A stretch of DNA of 64,000 nucleotides. Origin: Biomphalaria glabrata. Taxonomy: Eukaryota; Mollusca; Gastropoda; Planorbidae. This document shows positions 46,433-56,000 of this stretch, in pieces. The notes beneath the pieces were generated by a model, which worked only from the letters and a program-made list of their open reading frames with translations, ran no database searches and had not been told where the DNA came from. The DNA is taken from assembly GCF_947242115.1 (NCBI RefSeq), contig NC_074714.1, positions 35,288,323 through 35,352,322 of the forward strand, in the 5' to 3' direction. A program made the position numbers and the translations under genes. The first letter of the stretch is position 1; every line of letters starts with the position of its first letter.

Positions 46433-46965
46433 TCCTCTTCTTCTTCTTCATCGTTCTCATTGTTATGTTGGAGTGTTCATATGACTAGACCAATACATGA
46501 GATGAACTGCGCAGTGGTTTCCAAATCAGGGAGCTCTCCATATAGTTTTCTTTCTATTGGGGTGATTTGGGGCCAATGTCTTATACGGGCCTCTTGGTAG
46601 AGAGAGCAGTTTTGGAGGACGTGGTCGGCATTTTCTGGTGATACTCCACATGGGCAGATTTCACTGGTTCCAATTTTGAGCTTCCGGAACATGTGTTGTC
46701 GCATTCTGTTGTGTCCGGTCCTGAGTCGAAAGATTAGACGTTGGTCTTGTCGGGATAGCTTATAGTAAGCATCATCTTTCTTGTGATTTGGATGGGAGCT
46801 CGTCCATTTCTCATTTATTTTATCTACAATTAATTTCTTCATTTCTTCTGGATAGAGTGCAGAGTTTACTTGTGAGTTTGTTCTCCCACTCTTGGCGAGT
46901 GTGTCAGCCTTCTCATTTCCTGCTAGTTGTATGTGAGCTGGTATCCATTGAATAACAGTTTTTTT
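46433..46965 (-). mobile_element. 5'-truncated I/Nimbus-type LINE (RNase H end)
   Basis: GCGTTGGCT flanks both sides exactly (46424-46432 and 46966-46974), a 9-bp target duplication. On the minus strand the insertion opens in the RNase H domain and closes with a 3' UTR ending in (GAA)n (46433-46450). Confidence 0.8.
46477..46965 (-). pseudogene. RNase H and C-terminal domain of an I-type LINE
   Basis: The frame is open from the truncation point to the stop. WIPAHIQLAGNEKADTLAK is the last conserved block of RNase H (Asp in EKAD, His in PAH). The region YYKLSRQDQRLIFRLRTGHN and CPCGVSPENADHVLQNC, a C-x-C..H-x4-C zinc-binding motif, is typical of I/Nimbus LINE C-termini. Endonuclease and reverse transcriptase are absent. 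About ten codons upstream of 46965 in the same frame belong to the LTR, not to this protein. Confidence 0.75.
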
Positions 46966-47572
46966 GCGTTGGCTGACTACACACACCACCCCCATCTGGC
47001 TCCAAATGGCTCCCTGTTTACTGTAATCAGAGATGAGTTAAATTTTTCGTTTTGTTGTATTAAATCAGACCAAATTCATTAAAAAAGCTATTTAACTAAT
47101 AAACTAATATCTTTAAATTATATATTTAACTTAATTCAGCATTTTTTCTACTAATTAATTCAAATTAACAATTCTTAGCTTAGGACTATTTTGTCTCACT
47201 AATCCTTATAATTTATTAGATCTAGATCTAGTCTATATTTATTATTATATCCTTAGATTTTAGATCTAGTCTGTCTAGTGTTAGACTTAGACTTTAATTA
47301 AGGCTTTAGATCTACTAATCATCTACTAATACTACAAATAATAACTAATAGTAATATTCTATGTAGTTAGTTATACACGTAAATATATTGATCTAGAATT
47401 AGATCTAGATCTAGTCTAGGTCCACATTTTGAATTTAATAAACCATTTGATTTGATTTAATTGTCATTGTAAACTAGCTTTCACTTTAGATTTAGACTTA
47501 ACTTAGGCATTGTAAACCTTAAACTAGATTTAGACTAGACTCCTTTAAAAACTAAAATCAAGAACAGTCATC

Positions 47573-50500
47573 ATGAAATTGCTCTGGCTATTTATCCTAA
47601 TAATCACCAAATGCACACTAGCTGAACACAGAACTAGATCTACCTTTGTCAACACTAAACTTAAAAAGGAAACAACAGTCATAATCAATCATCACACTTT
47701 AGAACAATGCAACTTCAAAAATAACCTAACATACACATCTATAACATTAAAGAAGATTACCCATCACAAATGGAAGTTCTCAATCAGACACAGCAGAAAT
47801 AAATACCTATCACTGTTAATATTAATGGCAGGAGATGTAGAGTCAAATCCAGGGCCTAGATCTAAAGATAGATGCAACATCTGCAAAAAAATATGCACCC
47901 TGAAACAGAAAGCCATTCAATGTGACACCTGCGATGAATGGTACCATGCATCATGTCTCCATATGAATACACCTGTGTATTATGCCTTAGGCAACAAAGA
48001 CGCATCATGGCACTGTGTACCGTGTGGGTTACCTCAGTTTACATCAGGACTGTTTGATTCCTTTGATGCGGACACTTCTAACCCATACAACATCCTAAAC
48101 ACCATCCCGAACCAAACTCACCAACCACTAGCCAGATCCACTCCTGTTAAACCTAAATCTACTAAAATTAATACAACAGCCTCACTAAACAAACCTACTA
48201 AAGAAGTAATACCAAAATACCTTAAAACCTTAGTTATAAATTTTCAAAGCATTAGGAACAAAACAGCAGACTTAGAAATTTTATTAGAATGTGAGAAACC
48301 AGACATAATTGCAGGAACAGAAACTTGGCTGCATCCTGAAATTTATAATGCAGAAATTTTCAATAGTAATTATGAAATTTTTAGAAAAGATAGGGCTGAA
48401 AATCATGGAGGAGTTCTTTTAGCAATAAAAAACACTCTTATAGCAGAAGAAATTACCTTACCTAACTCAAAAAATGTAGAATCAACATTTTGTAAAATTA
48501 ATACCACCTCAACATCCCTAATAATAGGCAGCATTTACAGACCACCAAATTCTAGTTTAGAATACATGCAGGAACTATGTAATCAGATTACTACACTTAA
48601 AGAGACAAATAAAAATGCAGTTTTTTGGATTATGGGTGATTTCAACCTACCTGATATAAATTGGAAAACACTAACCATAGATAAACACCAAAACCTTAAG
48701 GACATAAATGAGCTTTTCATAGAAACTTTACACAACCTAAGTTTAGATCAAATCATTAAAAAGCCAACTAGATTAAACAACACATTAGATCTCTTCTTAA
48801 CCAACAGACCTGGATTAGTAGTTGATTATGAAATTATCCCTGGTCTATCAGACCATGAGATCATAAAAATACACAGTCAGATAAAAGCAGTAGCCAATAC
48901 AAAACCCAAAAGAAAAATCTTACTCTGGAATAAATGTAACCTAACACAACTACACCAAGCTGCACTAAACTTTCAACAAACATTCTTATTAGAAAAAGAC
49001 ATTAACCAACCAGTCGATGACCTCTGGAATTTCATTAAAAACCATCTTAAAAGCATAATAGAAAATCATATACCAACTAAATACACATCAAACAAAATAA
49101 ATAAATGCTGGTTTAATAATAGACTAAAGAAGCTTTGTAAACAGAAGGAAAACCTCTATAGAAAATTTAAAGAAACTAATGCAGAAAGAGTTTACAAAAA
49201 GTATATAAAAATTAAACACTTAACCCAAAAAGTAAGCAGACAGCTGCAGAGTGAATACATAAACAATGTAATATCTAAAGATAACAACAAAAACCTATGG
49301 TCATACATTAAGTCTAAGAAAATGGAAACAACAGGCGTAGCGCCATTAAAAGATGAACATAACATAATACATAATGATAATGAAACTAAAGCAAACATTC
49401 TAAACAAATACTTTGCATCAGCATTCTCAGCCCCAGGAGACAAAGACATATTACTGAATTTGAACCAAGTAGACAACATAGAAGACATAGTAGTACAAGA
49501 AAATGGAATTCAAAAACTATTAGCCAACACCAAACCAAATAAAGCTTCTGGACCTGATGGTATTCCAGCTAGATTACTCAAAGAACTAAGTAATGAGCTA
49601 GCCCCAGTGTTCAAAATACTCTTTCAGGCTTCACTTAACCAGGGCAGAGTACCAAAGGACTGGAAAGAAGCTAATGTCACCCCCCTATTTAAAAAAGGAG
49701 AAAAATCTGACCCAGGGAACTACAGACCAGTATCACTTACCAGCATCACATGTAAAATCCTAGAACACATAATATGTAGCAACATCATAAACCACTTAGA
49801 CAAACATAATGTCCTCACACCATACCAACATGGCTTTAGGAAATATAGATCATGTGAAACACAACTAATAGGACTAATTGATGATTGTTCAAAAGGTTTA
49901 GATAATAGTGAACAAATAGATGCTATCTTACTAGATTTTTCTAAGGCTTTTGACAAAGTTCACCACCATAGTTTGCTTAAAAAATTAAAATATTTCGGCA
50001 TTAATGGTCCACTGCATCAGTGGATTAAAGACTTTCTGATAGGGAGAGAACAAACTGTAATAATAAATGGCTCTAAATCAACACCGATAACAGTAAACTC
50101 AGGTGTACCTCAAGGTACAGTCTTGGGTCCACTACTATTTTTAATTTACATAAATGATTTACCAAATTGCATTAGTTCAGGAACAAAAGTCAGATTATTT
50201 GCAGACGATTGCATAATATATAGAACAATAAAAACAACACAAGACACAGATATTTTACAAAGAGAATTAGATGAATTACAGAAATGGGAATCAAATTGGA
50301 GCATGTCTTTCCACCCAGAAAAATGTCAGTTGTTAAGAGTAACAAAAAAACTAAAACAAATTAATTCCACTTATCTTATTCATGGCAAACCAGTATCACA
50401 GACTAAAAACGCAAAATACCTAGGTGTTATAATAAATGAAAAACTATCATGGAATCCACATATTGATGAAACTACAAAAAAATCAAACAAAGCATTAGGA

Positions 50501-50992
50501 TTTATTAAAAGAAATTTCTATAAATCAAATAAGAACATAAAACTAAAATGTTACTTAACCTTGGTTAGGCCAATAATAGAATATGCATCTTCCGTTTGGG
50601 ACCCCTCAACTCAAGAAAACATTAAGAAACTGGAACAGACACAAAATAGAGCAGTGAGATTCATAACAAACGAATATTCACATTTGACTAGAGTAACACC
50701 TTTAGTAAAATCACTAAATTTAGAAAGCCTTCAGGACAGAAGGCTCAAAAGTAAAGTAGCAATCATACATAAAACACTGAACCATAATCTTCAAATACAA
50801 AAACAAAATTTAATAAAATACTCTGAAAGACACAAAGATAAAGGCACATTCCTCGTCCCATATGCTAGGACAAATTTGTACAAATACTCCTTCTTCCCTA
50901 GTGCTATTAGAGCATGGAATGGGTTGCCTGAGCTAGCCAGGAAAACCAGTGACTTGGCAGAATTTAAGTCATTGGTTAATATGCATGACTAA
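47573..50992 (+). CDS. LINE polyprotein: signal-like peptide, 2A, PHD, endonuclease, reverse transcriptase
   Basis: 1139 residues, uninterrupted. Residues 1-17 (MKLLWLFILIITKCTLA) look like a signal peptide. Residues 80-95 end in GDVESNPGP, the 2A motif; ribosome skipping would separate the first 94 residues from the rest, which would start at Pro95. A PHD finger follows (C101, C104, C117, C120, H125, C128, C148, C151). The APE endonuclease spans about 218-440 (TETWL; GDFNLP with Asp356 and Asn358; SDH 426-428). The reverse transcriptase spans about 640-900: KASGPDGIPARLL, NYRPVSLTSITCKILEHII, LLDFSKAFDKV, GVPQGTVLGPLLF, and FADD at 876-879. The C-terminal region (KYLGVIINEKLSW, PSAIRAWNGLPE) is typical of the CR1/Jockey group. 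The start is the first ATG after many stops. 2A motifs are known in some invertebrate CR1-like LINEs; the signal-like N-terminus before 2A is what I infer. Confidence 0.9.
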   Translation: MKLLWLFILIITKCTLAEHRTRSTFVNTKLKKETTVIINHHTLEQCNFKNNLTYTSITLKKITHHKWKFSIRHSRNKYLSLLILMAGDVESNPGPRSKDRCNICKKICTLKQKAIQCDTCDEWYHASCLHMNTPVYYALGNKDASWHCVPCGLPQFTSGLFDSFDADTSNPYNILNTIPNQTHQPLARSTPVKPKSTKINTTASLNKPTKEVIPKYLKTLVINFQSIRNKTADLEILLECEKPDIIAGTETWLHPEIYNAEIFNSNYEIFRKDRAENHGGVLLAIKNTLIAEEITLPNSKNVESTFCKINTTSTSLIIGSIYRPPNSSLEYMQELCNQITTLKETNKNAVFWIMGDFNLPDINWKTLTIDKHQNLKDINELFIETLHNLSLDQIIKKPTRLNNTLDLFLTNRPGLVVDYEIIPGLSDHEIIKIHSQIKAVANTKPKRKILLWNKCNLTQLHQAALNFQQTFLLEKDINQPVDDLWNFIKNHLKSIIENHIPTKYTSNKINKCWFNNRLKKLCKQKENLYRKFKETNAERVYKKYIKIKHLTQKVSRQLQSEYINNVISKDNNKNLWSYIKSKKMETTGVAPLKDEHNIIHNDNETKANILNKYFASAFSAPGDKDILLNLNQVDNIEDIVVQENGIQKLLANTKPNKASGPDGIPARLLKELSNELAPVFKILFQASLNQGRVPKDWKEANVTPLFKKGEKSDPGNYRPVSLTSITCKILEHIICSNIINHLDKHNVLTPYQHGFRKYRSCETQLIGLIDDCSKGLDNSEQIDAILLDFSKAFDKVHHHSLLKKLKYFGINGPLHQWIKDFLIGREQTVIINGSKSTPITVNSGVPQGTVLGPLLFLIYINDLPNCISSGTKVRLFADDCIIYRTIKTTQDTDILQRELDELQKWESNWSMSFHPEKCQLLRVTKKLKQINSTYLIHGKPVSQTKNAKYLGVIINEKLSWNPHIDETTKKSNKALGFIKRNFYKSNKNIKLKCYLTLVRPIIEYASSVWDPSTQENIKKLEQTQNRAVRFITNEYSHLTRVTPLVKSLNLESLQDRRLKSKVAIIHKTLNHNLQIQKQNLIKYSERHKDKGTFLVPYARTNLYKYSFFPSAIRAWNGLPELARKTSDLAEFKSLVNMHD
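47834..47857 (+). other. 2A ribosome-skipping motif
   Basis: Encodes DVESNPGP in frame. The break would fall between the Gly at 47852-47854 and the Pro at 47855-47857. The preceding residues (KYLSLLILMAG) are hydrophobic, as in working 2A peptides. Confidence 0.85.
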
Positions 50993-51089
50993 ATGCATGA
51001 CGCGTAGGACGTAATCATCTTCTTTTTTGAAGTAACGTCTGTATTATATAAGATAAGATAAGATCTGTGCCACTACCAGGTTTATAACA

Positions 51090-51207
<118 letters not shown>

Positions 51208-52082
51208 TGTGAGCAGGTCAGGCAGGCGCGAGAGTGGTGGCCTATTCTCTTCTGCTGCTCAACATTAACTTATTTATAACAGTAGGCAGGTGGTAGCTCT
51301 ACTGGGTAGGCCCAATCTGTGCACCTCGGTCTCCGACCAAGGGGCTAGAGTCGCCTATGCAACCAGACAGCACAATTAAACTAAACTAAACTAATCTAGC
51401 TAACTAAAAGAAAGCAATAACGAAACTTTTACTTTAGGATAAATAAAACAAAAAGAAACTTTATTTACATACACAAATAAATCAATAATAAAATATAACA
51501 TATAGAGCTACACTAACACTACAACTGAACTCATCAACTAACTAAAACCCTCTAAATCTACAAACACTAACAGACTAACCAAACCAACTATCTAACTAAA
51601 TCACTACAATTACTACCCTAGACCTAAGCTTAGAATTAATAAAATATAACAAAAAAAAAAGGTACAAGGAGGCGATGGCAGACTAATGGCAGTCTAATGG
51701 CAGACTAATGGCAGACTAATGCAGACTAATGGCAGTCTAATGGCAATAAGGATAGCCTGCAAAAATCAATACATAAAAACGTTAAAAAAATAGTAAAAAG
51801 CTAGACTAGACCTAGTCTAGTACATAAACCTACCTAGAGACATGAGGTAATTACATATTAGTAATTAGCCTCCATGTAGCTAGTAAAAGCCACAGAATTT
51901 AGGTCAAGTCTACGCCACAACCCACACAGGCTGGGTAGACAATAAACAGATCTAGACAACATCAGATAAAAGTCACAACAATACACATTAGATCTAGGTT
52001 AATGAGCCGACTTATATAAAGTAAACAGATTGAAATACAGATAAAAATAGATAACAAATAGACCTGGGGTCGCACGCTCACA
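51208..52082 (-). mobile_element. solo LTR, diverged relative of the gag-only element
   Basis: Starts TGTGAGCAGGTCAGGCAGGC and ends GCACGCTCACA, like the LTRs at 41388 and 44665, but clearly diverged and with a private tandem repeat of GACTAATGGCA units (51670-51750). No partner or interior, so it is a solo LTR of a sister subfamily. TA-rich DNA flanks both sides. Confidence 0.75.
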
Positions 52083-52737
52083 TAATATATATATAAACTG
52101 TAGAATTCAAAAGCTGAAAAGTGCGTGGTGGTCCTAGAAATGTTAGAGGTAGTCATTGTAATAAAAAAGAAAAAGATGTGACAGCAGTTATATGTGTGTT
52201 TGTGTACCCTGTGTCTGTGTAGAGGGGATCTGGTCGAAAAGCAACATAGAGTATTTTAAATATTTTAATATTGAATTCAGAAGTTGAAGAAAAGTTAGAG
52301 ACTGTACGTAGTAGTAACTTTTTTGTTGTGGTCGGGGGGGGGGGCGTATAAATAAAAGTAATAATTGAATCCACTGGCCAAAAGCATGTGTATATGTGTT
52401 CGGTTGAGGGTGGGGGCGTATAAAGCGGGTCGTTCCAAATCAATTCAAAAGTTTCCGTCAGAGAAATTACAATGCGCGGAGTGAAAAAAAAAACAACAAT
52501 ATTGGGGTTCTAAATAGAGAGAGAGAGAGAGAGAGAGATTAGTATAATAGTCTTATAATAGTTTCATGCATGATCAGTCTAGAGATGAATATTGACACTA
52601 CGTAGAGAGAATTAAAGCAACAACGGAGCTTCGCTTAAGTACAGATCTGATGGAGAAGCTATGCTATAGTTTTATGTTCTTAATTTGATTTATAGTAATT
52701 TCTTTTAATAAACCCTAAGGCTTTGTTTGATTTTTTG
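52083..52737. other. no gene; upstream of EPG5
   Basis: Two similar patches, 52095-52225 and 52258-52425, share a pattern (GAATTCA.AAG.TGAA followed by GTGGTCG or GTGGTCC and CGTATAAA..), perhaps an old duplication. A GA repeat lies at 52517-52540. No coding signal. Confidence 0.4.
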
Positions 52738-52921
52738 ATATTTTTCTTGGTGGAAAGACATGCTCCAATTTGATTCCCATTTCTGTAATTCATCTAATTC
52801 TCTTTGTAAAATTTCTGTATCTTGTGTTGTTTTTATTGTTCTATATATTATGCAATCGTCTGCAAATAATCTGACTTTTGTTCCTGAACTAATGCAATTT
52901 GGTAAATCATTTATGTAAATT
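52738..52921 (-). mobile_element. internal fragment of the 2A-type LINE
   Basis: On the minus strand it reads IYINDLPNCISSGTKVRLFA + DDCIIYRTIKTTQDTEILQR.., almost the same as residues 858-918 of the intact LINE. Unlike normal truncated copies it has neither the 3' tail nor the 5' end. It ends about 175 bp before the EPG5 start codon. Confidence 0.8.
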
Positions 52922-53096
52922 TGGTTTAAAGATCTTAACGTAGCGGACAAACTCATACTTGCACACACGATGGCTAACAATGAGTAACATACATACAAAC
53001 ACGAAATAAAAAAAAAAAAAGAATAGTGTGGCAGCTTAATGAACATGTTCTAATTTTAGCAACATACACACACATCACATGATCAAAACAAAAAAA

Positions 53097-56000
53097 ATGG
53101 CTGAAGCTGTCAGACCGAAACATCGAAAGCAAACTAAGGTAGAATACTAGAGTCTAAATTTTGTTGACTTATGTCATATTTATTAGATTATTGAAGATCA
53201 TGATGATGATCTGATCTAGTGAGTCAGTGTCAGTACTGTTCTTCACACACTGGGCTCGTTGTGTCGGACTCGATCACAGGCCAAGATCAAGACTGTGAGT
53301 GTGAAGACTCCAACAGTCTTGAACAGTACTCCAACTCCATCTCACATTCTCAGATCTCTGAGTCTGATCTCGTAACTTTAAACTTACTACTTAGCTTACT
53401 TATTACTAACTTACTACTTAGACTTAGTCTTAGTTAATAACTTTAAAAAAAATTAACTTAGACTTAGATCTAGTAACTAGTAAGTTAGTCTAGTGAGGTG
53501 TCTTGACTGTATGTGTATTTGATAGTACTCTGGGTATCTGCACCAAACTGCCGTAATGCGCCATACAGAACCACACCGCAGAACCAAGACCAAGTTGTCT
53601 GTATTATGTATAGTGTAGTGAATTGGACTGTAGCAAACCCGGACTGTACTGAACTGACGTGACTGACACCTCCGCTATTTATCTAGGATCCCTAATGGCC
53701 TTCTAGAACCAAATGGAAAGTTGCTAGACTGCAGCTAGACCATTCTGGTTGATCATATGACTATGTCCCTCGTGACGTTCCTGAGCTCTGTTCACAACAC
53801 AGATCCTTCCTGAACTGTCTTGGCTGATCATCTTAACTCATCACAGTTTACCACTTGTCTAGCGTTGGACTGGAGCAATTTGCGTTGGCTGTCTACACAC
53901 ACCACTACCTTCATTTGTGTCACCACCAGGTTTATTACAATATTATATAGATCTAGACTCTATTTTTACTCTAATCGAGTCTCTAGTCGACTACACTAGA
54001 TCTATATCTATACACAGTATACTCAGTTTATTATATAGATCTAGAAATATAGCATATCTATATAATAGAATATTATTATGATATAATATTTTATAATACT
54101 ATTTATTATGATGATCATTATCAATTATTATCAAATCAATTGAATTTTTCAAATATGAAAAATTGTCATATCTCATATCATGAAAAAATTGTTGATCTAT
54201 ATTATAAATTATATATTTTTATAATAATGCATACTCCATATTATTAGTTAGATCTAGAGTAAGTTATCCACGTCTAACACCTATAGGCCAAAAATTCAAA
54301 GTTTGACTTTGACCTCAGATTATTTAATAATGGTTTGACATAGAAAAGAAAATTAAGTACCAAAATGTTCTTCAGTTTAAGGAAAATAAGGATTTGTACC
54401 TCTAACCTATATCAGTTATTATATTTAAGGTCAAAGAGGCCATATGTCATCATTTAATCAGAACAAATTTTTCACACTTTATTTGATTTTGAACACTATA
54501 ATTTGTTCCAAACGGTCTTGATATTTTGGCACAATAAACTCAGATTTTAATTCTATATTAATATTAATTAAATTCTAAGATCCCCAGGTATAGCCCCTCA
54601 TATGAAATCATAAAGCTAGGTCACTGGGATTGTGTCTTCTACACTGACTTTTAGACTGTAATTTTATGTTTGCATGATTAATTGTGTGTTAAGTGTTTGT
54701 GTTTTTTTGTGTGTTTATTCTTTCAATAAATTCCTAATACAGTTAAAATCTTGTAATTCTTGTAGTCTAGTACAGGCTAGGATGGCCATTCTTGCCTAAA
54801 TAGCTGAATCCTCTATATATTTCTATAAATCTAGATCTATCTAGTAGGTCTACATCTAGGCATTTAACTTCATTCCATGTATTCAACTCGCTCCCAACAT
54901 ATGCCCATTTATTCTCTTTAAAAAAAACAACAACAAACAAACAAACGAATAAATCAAAAGCAACATGTTTTTCAATATAAGATTATTAACATCGATGTCT
55001 AAAGCTGGTTGTTCGGAATAAATTTTGGAAAGAAAATCGTAATTTAATACAAGCACCCTATTACATTTTTTAAAAATGAAATCAAACAACTTGGCTTATC
55101 AATCATATGAAATCAGCTATAAAAAAAAAAAAAGAACCAATTTTGGCGGGCTCATTAGCATAGACAGCCAATTTAAAAAAATATAGACTTAACCCTAGGA
55201 AGAGGTAAAGTCTTATTAAATACAGATGTTACTTCAAAAAGAAGATGATTACGTCCAATGCATCATGCATGTTAACCAATGGCTTAAATTCTGCCAAGTC
55301 ATTGGTTTTCCTGGCTGGCTCAGCAACCCATTCCATGCTCTAATAGCACTATGAAAGAAGGAGTATTTGTACTACTTTGTCCTAGCATAAGTCATCCCGG
55401 TAACATAGAGAAAAAAAAACAAACTGACCTACAAATTTAAAATTCTTTTTTCTTACATAAAAAGACAACAAAATGGAAGGAATTGGGTCAGAATCATTGG
55501 AAAATGGACAATCGCAGTATACAGAGCGCTGGTTTCATATTAAATAATATCATAATTTATAATAATAAAATATATGATTATATTCCACTTGTTGTAATGT
55601 CTACATTTAGATTAAGATTGTTGAATTTTAATAAAACTGACAAGACAATAGTACCTAATAATAATATGATATTTACATCATCACAAGTGATAGAAAATTA
55701 AGATACTTGGTGTAAATAATCTAAACTTCCTAGATCATAGAATGGAATAGATCTAACAGATCTAGATAAACTTCCTTGATCATAGAATGGGATAGATCTA
55801 ACAGATCTAGATATAATCTATCAGTGTAGGGTTAGGGTTGTATTTTTAGACTTTTTTTAGGAGTATTAAATGAACCCTAAGACACTAGTCACAAGAATTT
55901 TAAATAGTTCTATAACTACATTATTCCACAATCACCACTACTTGTAGGCAGGTATCAAACTGGTCAAGAAATAAATAAAAAAAAAACAAACCTCATAGAT

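Larger units (their letters stand above)
46999..51062 (+). mobile_element. full-length CR1/L2-like LINE with 2A motif
   Basis: Extends from a short 5' UTR (about 570 bp, rich in TAGATCTAG) through one 1139-codon frame to a 70-bp 3' UTR ending in TAAGATAAGATAAGAT. ATCTG flanks both edges (46994-46998 and 51063-51067) as the target duplication. Tail fragments of the same family lie at 715, 2231, 12313, 14322, 45041 and 55209, and an internal piece at 52738, so the family has been active in this genome. With frame and catalytic residues intact, this copy may still be able to move. Confidence 0.85.
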
